DNA of 32,158 bases from an uncultured Rhodospirillales bacterium (GCA_903864895.1 CAIPHQ010000050.1:1-32158); one strand, 5' to 3'. Shown: positions 8,000 to 17,309, counted from the first letter of the stretch. Notes: generated by a model from the letters alone, not told the origin. Numbers and translations are program-made.

Positions 8000-9895
8000 T
8001 CAGGCCCGCGCCGCCGCAGTTCCATCGGCGTTGTGCGCGAATTCCGGGATCATTCTTCCCAGCACGGACAGCGCCAGCCGTGTCTGCCCGCCGTGGCAGG
8101 CCGAGGCGATCTCGTCGATGGCGCGCCCGATGATCGCCGGGTCCACCGAGCGCGGCGTGGCCATCAGCAGGCCGGGCGTGCCGGTCGGCACCGCGGGCTC
8201 GCGGCCGTGGAACAACTCCTCGAACAGTTTTTCGCCGGGGCGCAGGCCGGTGAAGTGGATGCCCACATCCACCTCGGGCCGCAGCCCGGCCAGACGGATC
8301 ATCTGGCGCGCCAGATCGACGATCTTCACCGGCGGCCCCATGTCGAGCACGAAAATGCCGCCGTCCGGGATCGCCGCCGCATCCGTGGTGCCCGCTACGC
8401 TGGCGGCCAGCACCAGCCCCACGGCCTCGCGCACGGTCATGAAGTAGCGCTGCATGTCGGGGTGCGTGACCGTCAGCGGCCCGCCGCGCGCCAGCTGGCG
8501 CTGGAACAGCGGCACGACCGAGCCGGTGCTGCCCAGCACGTTGCCGAAGCGCACGGTCACGCAGCGCATGCCCCCGCTATGGCGCGCGGCGGTGTCCAGC
8601 CCCTGACAATACATCTCCGCCAACCGTTTGCTGGCCCCCATGACGCTGCTGGGGTTCACCGCCTTGTCGGTGGAAATCACCACCATCGCCGCAGCGCCCG
8701 CCGCCCGCGCCGCGTCGGCCACGTTGCGGGTGCCCGCCGCGTTGGTCAGCAGCGCTTCCAGCGGGTTGGCTTCCACCATCGGTACGTGTTTCAGCGCGGC
8801 GGCGTGGAACACCAGATCGGGGCGCACGTCCTGCATCACCGCCCGCAACCGCGCCGCATCGCGCACATCGGCCAGCACCGCGCGCCGTGCCACACCGGGC
8901 AGGGTCTCACCAAGTTCAAGGTCGATCTGCCACAAAGCGAACTCGCCGTTGTCCAGCAGCACCAGCAATTCGGGGCCAAGACCCGCTACCTGCCGCGCCA
9001 GTTCGCTGCCGATGGAGCCACCCGCGCCGGTCACCACCACGCGCCGCCCCTGCACCAGCCGGGCAATCCCGGCGCGGTCCAGCGGCACCTGTGCGCGGCC
9101 CAGCAGATCCTCGATTGCCACGGGCTTCAATTCCAGCCGGTCGCCACGCAGGCCCGCCGGGTCCAGCGCCGTCAGCCGCGGTGCCCGCGCCACGCGCAGC
9201 CCGGCCTTGTCGGCCACTTCCATCAGGGCGGCCAGTTGCTGGCCGGACCAGTCGGCTTCCGTCACCACCAGGGCTGCGGGCAGCGAATCGGCCTCCCGCA
9301 GCCGCGCCAGCACGCTGGCCGCATCATCGACGCTGCCCAGGATCGGGCAGGTGTGCATCCGCCGTCCGGTCTGCGCCTGCCCCAGGGACAGCAGGCCCAC
9401 CACGCGATACGGCGCGTCGCGGTCGGCAGCCAGCGCGCGCAGGAACAGATCCGCCCCCTCACCCGCACCGACCAGCAGCACCGGTTGCGCGCCATCGCCG
9501 CCTGAGGCGCCTTCCTGCCACAGCCGGTAGAAAATGCGCGGGGCTGCCAGCAGCACCACAAGGCACAGCCCATGCACGGCCGGAAATGTCAGCGAGGGGG
9601 ACGCCTCACCCGCCGCGTGGAGCACCAATGAGAACAACGCCGCCGCCGTCAGGCTGGCTGCCCCCACCGCGAGCAAATCGGCGCTGCCCGCGAACCGCCA
9701 GTACTGGAACGGCAGCCGGAACGGCAGCCCGGCCAGCAACAGCGCCACGCCGCCCAGCGCCACGCTCCAGACCGGGCTGACCGGGTCGGCCAACGGCGCG
9801 AGCAACAGCCGCGCCGCCACCACGGCGGCGGCGGCGAGCAGCCCGTCCAGCGCCATGTTGACGGCGATTCGGAAGATGGAACGGCGAGTGGCCAT
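8000..9895 (-). CDS. membrane-bound nucleotide-sugar 4,6-dehydratase (FlmA/WbpM/PglF-like)
   Basis: This is a polysaccharide biosynthesis enzyme of the CapD/WbpM class, predicted to act on UDP-GlcNAc or a related nucleotide sugar at the inner membrane face. The 631-residue protein has about four N-terminal membrane segments (residues ~10-130), a first Rossmann-like domain (VLLVGAGEGADLFLRAL), and a catalytic short-chain dehydrogenase domain with VVVTGAGGSIGSEL, HAAALKHVPMVE and VVISTDKAVNPSSVMGASKR. ATG 9895 is preferred; a longer frame would run into the divergent glycosyltransferase gene. That neighbour, a polyprenyl-phosphate transferase, suggests joint work on O-antigen or exopolysaccharide. 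The exact sugar product is not determined by the sequence. Confidence 0.92.
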   Translation of the reverse strand: MATRRSIFRIAVNMALDGLLAAAAVVAARLLLAPLADPVSPVWSVALGGVALLLAGLPFRLPFQYWRFAGSADLLAVGAASLTAAALFSLVLHAAGEASPSLTFPAVHGLCLVVLLAAPRIFYRLWQEGASGGDGAQPVLLVGAGEGADLFLRALAADRDAPYRVVGLLSLGQAQTGRRMHTCPILGSVDDAASVLARLREADSLPAALVVTEADWSGQQLAALMEVADKAGLRVARAPRLTALDPAGLRGDRLELKPVAIEDLLGRAQVPLDRAGIARLVQGRRVVVTGAGGSIGSELARQVAGLGPELLVLLDNGEFALWQIDLELGETLPGVARRAVLADVRDAARLRAVMQDVRPDLVFHAAALKHVPMVEANPLEALLTNAAGTRNVADAARAAGAAAMVVISTDKAVNPSSVMGASKRLAEMYCQGLDTAARHSGGMRCVTVRFGNVLGSTGSVVPLFQRQLARGGPLTVTHPDMQRYFMTVREAVGLVLAASVAGTTDAAAIPDGGIFVLDMGPPVKIVDLARQMIRLAGLRPEVDVGIHFTGLRPGEKLFEELFHGREPAVPTGTPGLLMATPRSVDPAIIGRAIDEIASACHGGQTRLALSVLGRMIPEFAHNADGTAAARA

Positions 9896-9991
9896 GGGCG
9901 CTTGTAGCGCAGCAATCCTGTCCGGGCGAACATGGCGTTTATTCGGCGCGCAGGGCTGGGCGGCGCGCGGCGGCGCGGCTAAGCAGGCGCG

Positions 9992-11044
9992 ATGACGCTT
10001 GTTGCCTTCCTTCGCCATCTGGCCTTCTGCGGCGCGCTGGCGCTGGTCTCGGCCATGGTGGTCAGCGCGATGATCTCGGCGCGGATCATGGACCGGCCGG
10101 ACGCGCGCAAGGCGCACACGCGCCCCACGCCGAAGGGTGGCGGGGTGGGCGTGGTGGTGGCGTTCATGCTCGGCATTGCGGTGCTGTACGGCTACGCGGA
10201 CTTCGCGCGGCTGGGCGATTCGTATTTTCGCGGCGTGATCGTCGCCGCCCTGGCCATCGCCGTGGTGTCGTTTCTGGACGACCTGTACAACTGGCCGTTC
10301 ACCATCAAGCTGGCCACGCAGTTGCTGGCCGCCCTCGCGGCCGTGGGCAGCGGGCTATACATGCACAACATCAATCTGCCGTATCTGGGGGCGGTGGATA
10401 CCGGCTGGGCCGGCATTGCGGGCACGCTGGTGTGGATCCTGTTCGTCACCAACGCGATGAACTTCATCGACGGGCTGAACGGGCTGGCGGCGGGTACCAC
10501 GCTGGTGGCCTGTGCGTTTCTGGCCTTCGTGGCCGCCGGGCAGGGCGGCTGGTTCGTGTATTTCGCGTCGATGGTGCTGGCCGCCGGGCTGGCCGGGTTC
10601 CTGCCGTTCAACTTCCCCCGCGCGCGCATTTTTCTGGGCGATGTGGGCAGCCAGTTCTGCGGCTTCATCATGGCGGTGCTGGGCATTGCCGTGGCGCGGT
10701 TCGACACGGTGGAAATCTCGTTTCTGCTGGTGCCGTGCCTGTTGAGCGGCGTGCTGTTCGACGTGGCGTTCACGCTGGCGCGCCGCACGCTGGCCGGTGA
10801 CCGGATCACCCAGCCGCATCGCAGCCATCTGTACCAGATCGCCCATCGCTCCGGCATGGACCCGCGCGCCATTGCCGCAATCCACTGGGGCTTTGCGGCC
10901 ATGGGCGGGCTGGTATGCGTGGCCATCGCCCATGCCGGGCCGGAGTGGCGCGCGGTGCTGCCGTTCTTTCTGATCCCGCCGCAGCTATTCTGGCTGGCCG
11001 ATGTGGCCCGCCGCGCCCGCCGCGCCGGGATCGGACGCTGGTGA
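9992..11044 (+). CDS. polyprenyl-phosphate sugar-1-phosphate transferase (MraY/WecA family)
   Basis: This integral membrane enzyme of 350 residues transfers a sugar-1-phosphate from a nucleotide sugar to undecaprenyl phosphate, starting a surface glycan. The family motifs are present: ARKAHTRPTPKGGGVG (38-53), SFLDDLYNWPF with the DD pair at 96-97, NAMNFIDGLNGLAAG (154-168), and IFLGDVGSQF. About 10 hydrophobic segments are seen. The His-rich cytoplasmic loop QPHRSHLYQ is closer to the WecA-like/GT4 glycosyltransferase group than to true MraY. It is divergent from the nucleotide-sugar dehydratase with a 96-bp gap, so both may share control. Its 3' end overlaps the convergent MFS gene by 60 bases. 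Confidence 0.92.
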   Translation: MTLVAFLRHLAFCGALALVSAMVVSAMISARIMDRPDARKAHTRPTPKGGGVGVVVAFMLGIAVLYGYADFARLGDSYFRGVIVAALAIAVVSFLDDLYNWPFTIKLATQLLAALAAVGSGLYMHNINLPYLGAVDTGWAGIAGTLVWILFVTNAMNFIDGLNGLAAGTTLVACAFLAFVAAGQGGWFVYFASMVLAAGLAGFLPFNFPRARIFLGDVGSQFCGFIMAVLGIAVARFDTVEISFLLVPCLLSGVLFDVAFTLARRTLAGDRITQPHRSHLYQIAHRSGMDPRAIAAIHWGFAAMGGLVCVAIAHAGPEWRAVLPFFLIPPQLFWLADVARRARRAGIGRW

Positions 11045-12250
11045 AACCAGCCCGCGCAGCAGCAGCCCGCCGGATGCCAGCAGCACCACTATCACCGCCA
11101 TGCCCGCGCGCTGGCTGGCAAAGGCGGCGGTGGCCGCACTGAGCGCCAGCGGGCCGAGAAAGCCGGTCACCCGCCCGGACAGCGCGAACAGCCCGAAATA
11201 CGCCGCCCGCGCCCCGGCCGGGGCCATGCGCGCCATCAGGCTGCGGCTGGCCGCCTGCGCGGGGCCGACAAAAATGCCGATGGCGTGGCCCAGAATCCAG
11301 AACGTCAGCCGGTCATGCGTCAGCAGCAGCGCCAGCCCCAGCAGGGTCAGCCCGGACAGCGCGATCAGAATGGTGGTCTTGGCCCCGATCCGGTCCTCGA
11401 CGAAGGCGAACCCCAGCGCGCCCAGCCCGGCCGTCACGTTCAACCCGATGCCGAAGATCAGCACCTCGGTGGGTGACAGGCCGAACTGACCGGCGGCGTA
11501 GATGCCGCCGAAGGCGAACAGCGTGGTCAGGCCGTCCATGTAGAGCAGGCGGGCGATCAGGAAACGGCGCAGCGCCGAATCAGCCCACGCCGCGTGCAGC
11601 ACCGCACGCAGTTCCGCCGCCCCCTCGGCAATGGCACGGCCCCACGGGCGGCGCGTGCCCGACTCGGGCACGAACACGCAAACCGGCCAGCCGAACACCG
11701 CGAGCCACACCCCGGCCAGCAGCGCACAGGCGCGCACCTGCTCGGATTGCGCGCGGTCCAGCCCGAAATGCGGCGGGTTGGGAAACACCAGCAGCAGCAG
11801 GCAGGTGCCCAGACACACCAGCCCGCCCGCGTAGCCCGCGCCCCAGGCCAGCATGGAAAGCCGCCCCATGCGCTGCGGAGTCGTCAGGCCCGGCAGCATG
11901 GCGTTGTACAAAACGGTGGCGGTTTCAAACGCCACAGTCGCCACGCCCACAAGGCCCAGCGCCAGCGGCACAGAGCCGGTTTCGGGCCGCACGAACCACA
12001 GCCCCAGCGTGCAGGCCAGCATCAGCAGCGTGGCCGCGCCCAGCAATCCGCGCCGCCGCCCGCCACGATCTGCCACCGCCCCCAGCGGCACTGACAGCAG
12101 CGCCACCGCAAACCCGGCCGCCGCTTGCGCGGCCGCCCATTGCGCCGCCCCGGTGGCGGGGTCAGCGGCCACCTTCTGGGTGAAGTACGTGGCGAACACG
12201 AAGGTGGTCACCACGGTGTTGAACGCACCGTACGCCCAGTCGTACAACAC
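10985..12250 (-). CDS. MFS transporter, UMF1 (Atg22-like) family
   Basis: The protein has about 421 residues and about 12 hydrophobic segments. The N-terminal signature LYDWAYGAFNTVVTTFVFATYF identifies the UMF1/Atg22-like branch of the major facilitator superfamily; other conserved parts are FETATVLYNAMLP and IFVGPAQAASRSLMARM. The substrate is unknown. GTG 12250 is the first conventional start, but the frame stays open upstream and encodes KSAVAAWV before the signature, as in full-length homologues. No ATG, GTG or TTG lies there, so either GTG 12250 or a rare CTG is used. It follows the MarR gene on the same strand and is probably controlled by it. The last 60 bases overlap the convergent glycan gene. 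Confidence 0.87.
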   Translation of the reverse strand: MLYDWAYGAFNTVVTTFVFATYFTQKVAADPATGAAQWAAAQAAAGFAVALLSVPLGAVADRGGRRRGLLGAATLLMLACTLGLWFVRPETGSVPLALGLVGVATVAFETATVLYNAMLPGLTTPQRMGRLSMLAWGAGYAGGLVCLGTCLLLLVFPNPPHFGLDRAQSEQVRACALLAGVWLAVFGWPVCVFVPESGTRRPWGRAIAEGAAELRAVLHAAWADSALRRFLIARLLYMDGLTTLFAFGGIYAAGQFGLSPTEVLIFGIGLNVTAGLGALGFAFVEDRIGAKTTILIALSGLTLLGLALLLTHDRLTFWILGHAIGIFVGPAQAASRSLMARMAPAGARAAYFGLFALSGRVTGFLGPLALSAATAAFASQRAGMAVIVVLLASGGLLLRGLVSPASDPGAAGAAGHIGQPE

Positions 12251-12309
12251 CCAGGCAGCGACGGCGGATTTGCCCGCCGGCGCTGACTTGGTTGTCAGGC
12301 TTTGCGTGG

Positions 12310-12711
12310 TCAGGCGGTGGCCGAGGCAGCCTTGCCGCGGGCGGGCGCGGCTTCGGCGGCGGGCTTCTTGGCGGGCGTGGCAGCGTCGGCCATGATGCCG
12401 CGCAAATCCCGCAGGAAAGCCGTGCCCTTCAGGGTGCGCTGCACCAGCACGCTGCGGCGGTCCATCGGGTCCACCTTGCGGCGGGCCAGATCAAGCTCTC
12501 CCAACCGGTCCAGCGCGCGGGTGATGGCGGGCTTGGACACATTCAGGTCGGCAGCCAGGCCGCGCACCGTGTGTGCGCCGTCCTGCAGGTAGCAGGTCAG
12601 GAACACGCCAAGCTGGCGGGCCGACAAATCCGGGCCATCGCGGCGCACGAGTGCGACAACCGTATCACGCAGGATTCCAACCAACAGGTCGGCAGACGGG
12701 GTCGTGGGCAT
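12310..12711 (-). CDS. MarR family transcriptional regulator
   Basis: This winged helix-turn-helix regulator has 133 residues. DLSARQLGVFLTCYLQ, then VRGLAADLNVSKPAITRALDRL (recognition helix) and DLARRKVDPMDRRSVLV (wing) match the MarR fold. The last 23 residues are an Ala/Lys/Pro-rich tail (ATPAKKPAAEAAPARGKA), a disordered extension seen in some alphaproteobacterial members. ATG 12711 is chosen because AAGGA lies seven bases upstream; an in-frame GTG six codons earlier would put that site inside the gene. The MFS transporter follows on the same strand, so this is likely its local regulator. The ligand is unknown. Confidence 0.9.
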   Translation of the reverse strand: MPTTPSADLLVGILRDTVVALVRRDGPDLSARQLGVFLTCYLQDGAHTVRGLAADLNVSKPAITRALDRLGELDLARRKVDPMDRRSVLVQRTLKGTAFLRDLRGIMADAATPAKKPAAEAAPARGKAASATA

Positions 12712-12849
12712 GTTTCGGTCCTTGTTCACAAGGCGGGCAATTCCCGCCGGGGCATCAGTAAAAACCCTCTAAGACCGCCCCACGCAGTTCGGGACGGGCG
12801 GACTGATCCGCAAGCCGAGCCACCCCCAAGCACCGATCCGTAATCCGAA

Positions 12850-14265
12850 TTATATTGCCGATTGGTTCCGTGCAGATGTCAATTCGGTAACAAATGCCTC
12901 AATCGCGCCGCAAAACGCGCGCAACCCCTGTGCATCGCCACCTTCCGGTTTTCCGGGGCGGGTGGAGTCACTCCAGGCATACATGTCGAAATGTATCCAT
13001 TTCACATCTCGTGCCACAAAACGGCGCATGAACAGCGCAGCCGTCACGGCACCGGCGAACGGTTTGTTGGCGATATTGTTCACATCTGCCGCCGCACTGT
13101 CCAGCCAAGAATCGTATCCATCCCACAATGGCAGCCGCCACAGCGGGTCGTGCAGCCGCACCCCCGCAGCCAGCACACGCTCCGACCAGCCATCATCATT
13201 GGCGAACATGGTCACCATGTCCGGCCCCAATGCCACCCGCGCCGCCCCGGTGAGTGTGGCGCAGTCCAGCAGCAGATCCGGCCCGGCGTCCGACGCCTCG
13301 GCCAGCAGGTCGGCCAGCACCAGGCGCCCCTCGGCATCCGTGTTACCCACTTCAACCGACAGGCCGCGCCGCGTGCGGATGATGTCTGACGGGCGCATGG
13401 CATGGCCGGAGATGCTGTTTTCCACGCATCCCACCCGCACCAGCAGGCGCACCGGCAAGTCGGCTTCCATCAGCACGCGGGCAATGCCCAGCACACTGGC
13501 GGCGCCGCCCATGTCCTTCTTCATCTTGATCATGCCGTCGGCGGGCTTGATGTCATACCCGCCGGTGTCGAACACCACGCCTTTGCCGCACAGCGCGATC
13601 AGCGGGCTGGCATCGGTGGCCGTGCTGCCACGCCAACTGAACCCGGCCACAACGGGCGGGCGCGATGAGCCCATGCCCACGGCGTGAACGGCCGGGTAGT
13701 CGCGCGCCAGTGCTTCCCCCTCCACCCGCATCGCCACCGCGCCGTGCCGCGCGGCAAGCGCGGTGGCCACATCGGCCAGTTCGGACGGGCCGAGCAGGTT
13801 GGCCGGGGTGTTGATAAGGTCACGCACCATCCACACCGCCGCGGCTGTGCGAAGTGCCGCAGGCAGTGGCGCATCCAGCGCGAGTTGTGCTGCTTCACGC
13901 GCAGGGGCCTTGAAGGTGCGGAACCGGTAGGCGCCAAGGCAATATCCCAGCACGGCAGCGCCAGAGTCTCCATCTGCCGGCACAAGCCGCCATGGTCCGC
14001 CGGCCGGCAAACGGTATGGAAGATCACCATACAGCAGGGGTGACGGGTCGCTGCCCAGCCCGAACACCGCACCGGATACCCCGCCTTCACCGGGCAGCAG
14101 CACCAGTTCCTGCCGGGCGGCAGCAAATCCCGCAGCGCTCAGATAGGCCTGCGCCAGCGGCGGCAGCGTGGCCAGCAGCGCCGCAAGCCCCGCAGGCCGA
14201 ACGGCGAACACCGGCCTGGCAGCAGGGCCGGCGGCACCGCACGGCAAGGCTTCATCGAACATCAT
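12850..14265 (-). CDS. leucyl aminopeptidase family protein (M17), second paralogue
   Basis: This is a 471-residue M17 metallo-aminopeptidase, divergent from the pepA product at 1840-3339. The catalytic core is intact: GKGVVFDTGGYDIKP, MIKMKKDMGGAASV, and NTDAEGRLVLADLL. The N-terminal domain (FDEALPCGAAGPAARPVF onward) does not resemble that of PepA. It belongs to the group usually annotated simply as leucyl aminopeptidase family protein. Cytosolic peptide turnover is the likely role. ATG 14265 and ATG 14262 are adjacent; the longer frame back to 14319 lacks support. It is a single gene behind a 207-bp gap from htpG on the same strand. Confidence 0.92.
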   Translation of the reverse strand: MMFDEALPCGAAGPAARPVFAVRPAGLAALLATLPPLAQAYLSAAGFAAARQELVLLPGEGGVSGAVFGLGSDPSPLLYGDLPYRLPAGGPWRLVPADGDSGAAVLGYCLGAYRFRTFKAPAREAAQLALDAPLPAALRTAAAVWMVRDLINTPANLLGPSELADVATALAARHGAVAMRVEGEALARDYPAVHAVGMGSSRPPVVAGFSWRGSTATDASPLIALCGKGVVFDTGGYDIKPADGMIKMKKDMGGAASVLGIARVLMEADLPVRLLVRVGCVENSISGHAMRPSDIIRTRRGLSVEVGNTDAEGRLVLADLLAEASDAGPDLLLDCATLTGAARVALGPDMVTMFANDDGWSERVLAAGVRLHDPLWRLPLWDGYDSWLDSAAADVNNIANKPFAGAVTAALFMRRFVARDVKWIHFDMYAWSDSTRPGKPEGGDAQGLRAFCGAIEAFVTELTSARNQSAI

Positions 14266-14392
14266 GCTGTCCCGTTCCGCGCCGCGAACGCCACAGCGCG
14301 GAATGAATTTTGCCACCATCGCCGGGCGAATACAACTGCCAGCGAAAGATCACAGGAAATCCCGGCCAAATAACCATCTGCCGGAATTTCGT

Positions 14393-14421
14393 GAAGTGGC
14401 TGCACGCACGGCAGCCACTTC
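14393..14421 (-). terminator. perfect hairpin downstream of htpG
   Basis: GAAGTGGCTGC (14393-14403) pairs with GCAGCCACTTC (14411-14421) over a 7-nt loop, an 11-bp perfect stem about 50 bases past the htpG stop and before the aminopeptidase start. There is no T-run. It may be a terminator or mRNA 3' stabiliser for htpG. The rest of the 207-bp gap shows no clear gene. Confidence 0.45.
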
Positions 14422-14472
14422 GGGGTCATTGCAGGCAATGCCGCGAATGCTGCGGATACACGAATTGACCAT

Positions 14473-16326
14473 TCATCCGTGAATTCCCGCCAGTGCCGCC
14501 TCAATCCGCCGCGCGAAGGCAGCCGGATCGCGCGGCAGATCACCGTCCTGCACGCGCGCCAGATCGAGAAGGATCCCAGCGTCCGCGGTCATGTCCGCCC
14601 CGCTCGCCTGCCGGGCGCGCAGGGTTGCAATCAGCGCATGGCGCGGGTTGATCTCCAGCACCGGGGCACTCGGCATCCCCTCGCGGCCCGACCGGCGCAA
14701 CATGCGCTGCAACTGCAAGTCCGGCCCGTTGGCGCTGGCGGCCAGCACCACGGCGCTGTCCACAAGGCGGCCGGTGGTACGCACGTCGTCCACCGCATCG
14801 CCCAGCGCCGCTTTCAGCGCCGCCACCAGATCGCTGCTGTCCGGTGCTGCGTCCGGCCCATCGCCGTCGCGCGGCAGGCGGTCCAGATCGGCGGCGCCCT
14901 GCGTGACGCTGCGGATCTTCTTGCCGTCGAACTCGCTCATCCGTTCCGGCCAGAACGCATCAATCGAATCGGTCAGCAACAGTACTTCCACACCGCGCGC
15001 GCGAAAACCCTCAAGCTGCGCCGACTGCGCCAGCGCCTCGGCCGAGTCGCCAGCCAGCACATAGATCGCCTCCTGCCCCGGCTTCATCCGCTCGACATAG
15101 CCGGGCAACGAGGTCAGGCCCTCGACGGCAGAGGACCGGAAGCGCAGCAACGGGGCGATCTCGCGGCGATGGTCGCTGTCGTCCCAGATGCCTTCCTTCA
15201 GCACCGCGCCGAAATTGTCCCAGAACTTGGCGTAATCCTCCGCGTCCTTGGCCTTGTTTTTCAACTCGGTCAGCACGCGGTTGGTCACCGCCTTGCGAAT
15301 GCGCGCCAGCACCGGGGTGGCCTGCAACATCTCGCGTGAGACGTTCAGCGGCAGGTCTTCGGTATCGACGATGCCTTTCACAAACCGCAGCCACGGCGGC
15401 AGCAGATCTGCCTCATCAGTGATGAACATGCGCCGCACATGCAGCCGCACGCGGCTCTTGCGCTCCTGATCGAGCATGTCGAACGGCTTCATGCCGGGGA
15501 TGAACAGCAGCGCGTAGAACTCCAGCGCACCTTCGGCCCGCCAGTGCAGCGTGGCCCACGGGTCATCGAACATGCCGCCGACATGGCGATACACGTCCTT
15601 GTAGGCCTCCGCCTCCACCTCGGACCTGGATTTGCGCCACAGGGCAGTGCCCTCATTGGCTGCCACATCCTTGCCGTCGCGCTCGATGGTGACCGGAATG
15701 GTCACGTGGTCGGCCCATTTGCGCACCACGGTCTCGATCCGGTAGGCGTCCAGATACTCCTCGGCGTCCGGCTTCAGCCGCAGCACCACGTCGGTTCCCG
15801 GCGCCTCCCGCGTGCCGGGCGCAATGGTGTAGCCGCCGCGCCCGTCGGACGCCCAGGTCCACGCCTCGTCGCTGCCCGCGCGGCGGGAGGTGACTTCCAC
15901 TTTCTCGGCCACCATGAACGCCGAATAGAACCCCACGCCGAACTGGCCGATCAGGCTCGGCCGCTCCTCGGGCTTGGCGCTGGCCAGAGTCTCCCCGAAG
16001 GCGCGGGTGCCGGAGCGGGCGATGGTGCCCAGATTGGCGATCATGTCCTCACGCGTCATGCCGATGCCGTCGTCGGACACGCTCAGCGAGCGGCCCGGGC
16101 GGTCGGGCACGATGCGCACCTTCGGCTCACCGGTGAAGGCCAGCGCCGGATGGGTCAGCGCCTCGAACCGGCGGCGGTCGGTGGCGTCGGCGGCGTTGGC
16201 GACCAGTTCGCGCAGGAAAATCTCGCGCTCCGAATAGAGCGAATACACCACCAGATCGAGCAATCGCCCGACCTCGGCACCGAATTCATGCCGTTCCGCC
16301 TGTACCGTCTCCGCCGCGTCCGTCAT
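14473..16326 (-). CDS. htpG: molecular chaperone HtpG (Hsp90)
   Basis: HtpG is a cytosolic ATP-dependent chaperone dimer. The 617-residue product has the N-terminal GHKL ATPase domain with [18 protein letters not shown] (Asn and Glu of the nucleotide site), [14 protein letters not shown] and [14 protein letters not shown], then the middle domain with [12 protein letters not shown] and [19 protein letters not shown], and a shorter C-terminal dimerisation domain. Length is close to the usual 620-635. ATG 16326 has AGGAGGG upstream. The HEPN gene ends 73 bases before this start on the same strand, so read-through from the HEPN pair is possible. I see no convincing heat-shock promoter or other regulatory element in that gap. 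Confidence 0.97.
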   Translation of the reverse strand: MTDAAETVQAERHEFGAEVGRLLDLVVYSLYSEREIFLRELVANAADATDRRRFEALTHPALAFTGEPKVRIVPDRPGRSLSVSDDGIGMTREDMIANLGTIARSGTRAFGETLASAKPEERPSLIGQFGVGFYSAFMVAEKVEVTSRRAGSDEAWTWASDGRGGYTIAPGTREAPGTDVVLRLKPDAEEYLDAYRIETVVRKWADHVTIPVTIERDGKDVAANEGTALWRKSRSEVEAEAYKDVYRHVGGMFDDPWATLHWRAEGALEFYALLFIPGMKPFDMLDQERKSRVRLHVRRMFITDEADLLPPWLRFVKGIVDTEDLPLNVSREMLQATPVLARIRKAVTNRVLTELKNKAKDAEDYAKFWDNFGAVLKEGIWDDSDHRREIAPLLRFRSSAVEGLTSLPGYVERMKPGQEAIYVLAGDSAEALAQSAQLEGFRARGVEVLLLTDSIDAFWPERMSEFDGKKIRSVTQGAADLDRLPRDGDGPDAAPDSSDLVAALKAALGDAVDDVRTTGRLVDSAVVLAASANGPDLQLQRMLRRSGREGMPSAPVLEINPRHALIATLRARQASGADMTADAGILLDLARVQDGDLPRDPAAFARRIEAALAGIHG

Positions 16327-16398
16327 CGCCAAAGGCCCTCCTGTGCGGCGCCGGATATGCGGGCGGGGGCGGCAGGTTTCAACGGGCAAGCGCGCTGG

Positions 16399-16956
16399 CT
16401 AATCCGCGCGCAGGCGTCCTTTCAGCAGCATCAGCAGCCCAAGAGCGCGTTTGAAATCGCGCCCGGACGGGTTGTCGCACGCCTGCCAGATCGAAATGGC
16501 ACCCGCGGCACGCCGGCACAGCAACTGCGCATCGGTATGGCTGAAGTTGACATTCCAGTTGTAGTCGGCGTCCTGCCGGGCGGCCTGAAGTTCGGCAAAT
16601 GCGCGGGACATGTCCCGCACGAAGCCGGGGACCGCCACTGGCCCCGGGCCGGCACCCGGAGGACGCAAGAACTCAGCCACTGAAGCATCGGCGACAGCAC
16701 CGGCCACCTTGTCCAGCGCCGCCTTCAATCCGCCATGCCCGATAACCCGCTGGAACAACGCCCGTCTGGACGCCAGCGCCTCGGACTCACCCACAAGACC
16801 GAGCCCGGCCTCGGCGCACAGGAAGTGAAACAGGGCATAGTATGCCGTGGAGACAGCGCGGCGTGTGCGAACCTCTGACACAGCGCCTGTTCCGGGTTCA
16901 CCCGCAAGCGCCAATGCCACATCGAGCAGGTCTTGTACCTGCCGCGATGGTGTCAC
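16399..16956 (-). CDS. HEPN-domain-like protein, function unknown
   Basis: This 185-residue protein resembles the HEPN helical-bundle superfamily. RRAVSTAYYALFHFL (residues 32-46) is the typical helix of UPF0332/HEPN proteins, and ADYNWNVNFSHTDAQ followed by a helix matches the later part of that fold. HEPN proteins include RNase toxins and abortive-infection factors, but the classical R-x4-6-H RNase motif is not clearly present, so catalysis is uncertain. The GTG start (16956-16954) overlaps the stop of the 86-residue upstream gene as GTGA, which indicates translational coupling. The pair sits just upstream of htpG. A toxin-antitoxin or defence role is inference; a protein-binding role is equally possible. 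Confidence 0.7.
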   Translation of the reverse strand: MTPSRQVQDLLDVALALAGEPGTGAVSEVRTRRAVSTAYYALFHFLCAEAGLGLVGESEALASRRALFQRVIGHGGLKAALDKVAGAVADASVAEFLRPPGAGPGPVAVPGFVRDMSRAFAELQAARQDADYNWNVNFSHTDAQLLCRRAAGAISIWQACDNPSGRDFKRALGLLMLLKGRLRAD

Positions 16957-17213
16957 GGGTCCGGGAATCGCACACTCGGGAAGCGCTCGTCGATTTCCAG
17001 CACGGCGTCCTCAATGGCGGTCACCAGCGGCTTTACGGTCTCCCATGTCAGGTCACGAGTCTTGTCGAAGCGCAGCGACACCCGCAGGAACTCGCCCCCC
17101 AGACCATCATCTGCCGGTTCCACGATCACGCCATGAAACCTCGGGCCGAAATCGGACCCGCGGCTGATCTGCTGGATGATACGGGTCAGGTCGGCGACCG
17201 GTGCGTGCTTCAT
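16953..17213 (-). CDS. small protein coupled to the HEPN gene, unknown
   Basis: I do not recognise this 86-residue protein. It is rich in alternating hydrophobic residues (FHGVIVEPADDG, then EFLRVSLRFDKTRDL) and ends EIDERFPSVRFPDP, which suggests a small alpha/beta fold. It has no nucleotidyltransferase G-S motif, so it is not the MNT partner known from HEPN-MNT modules. ATG 17213 has GGAG six bases upstream. Its stop overlaps the HEPN start, so the two are a tight unit. It is divergent from the helicase gene with a gap of about 96 bases. It could be an antitoxin or cofactor for the HEPN protein, judged from position only. Confidence 0.68.
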   Translation of the reverse strand: MKHAPVADLTRIIQQISRGSDFGPRFHGVIVEPADDGLGGEFLRVSLRFDKTRDLTWETVKPLVTAIEDAVLEIDERFPSVRFPDP

Positions 17214-17309
17214 GGATTGCTCCTGCAGCACGAGCCTACCAATGGCCCGGCGCGAATGCCACACGTTTGCCGCTTGCATTCATCCCGGCCGCATCCAACC
17301 ATCCAGCCC

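Noticed and set aside
7889-9505. Open frame of 538 codons on the plus strand opposite the sugar dehydratase gene
   Set aside because: Low-complexity His/Gln/Arg composition and no motif; the minus strand encodes a well-conserved enzyme.
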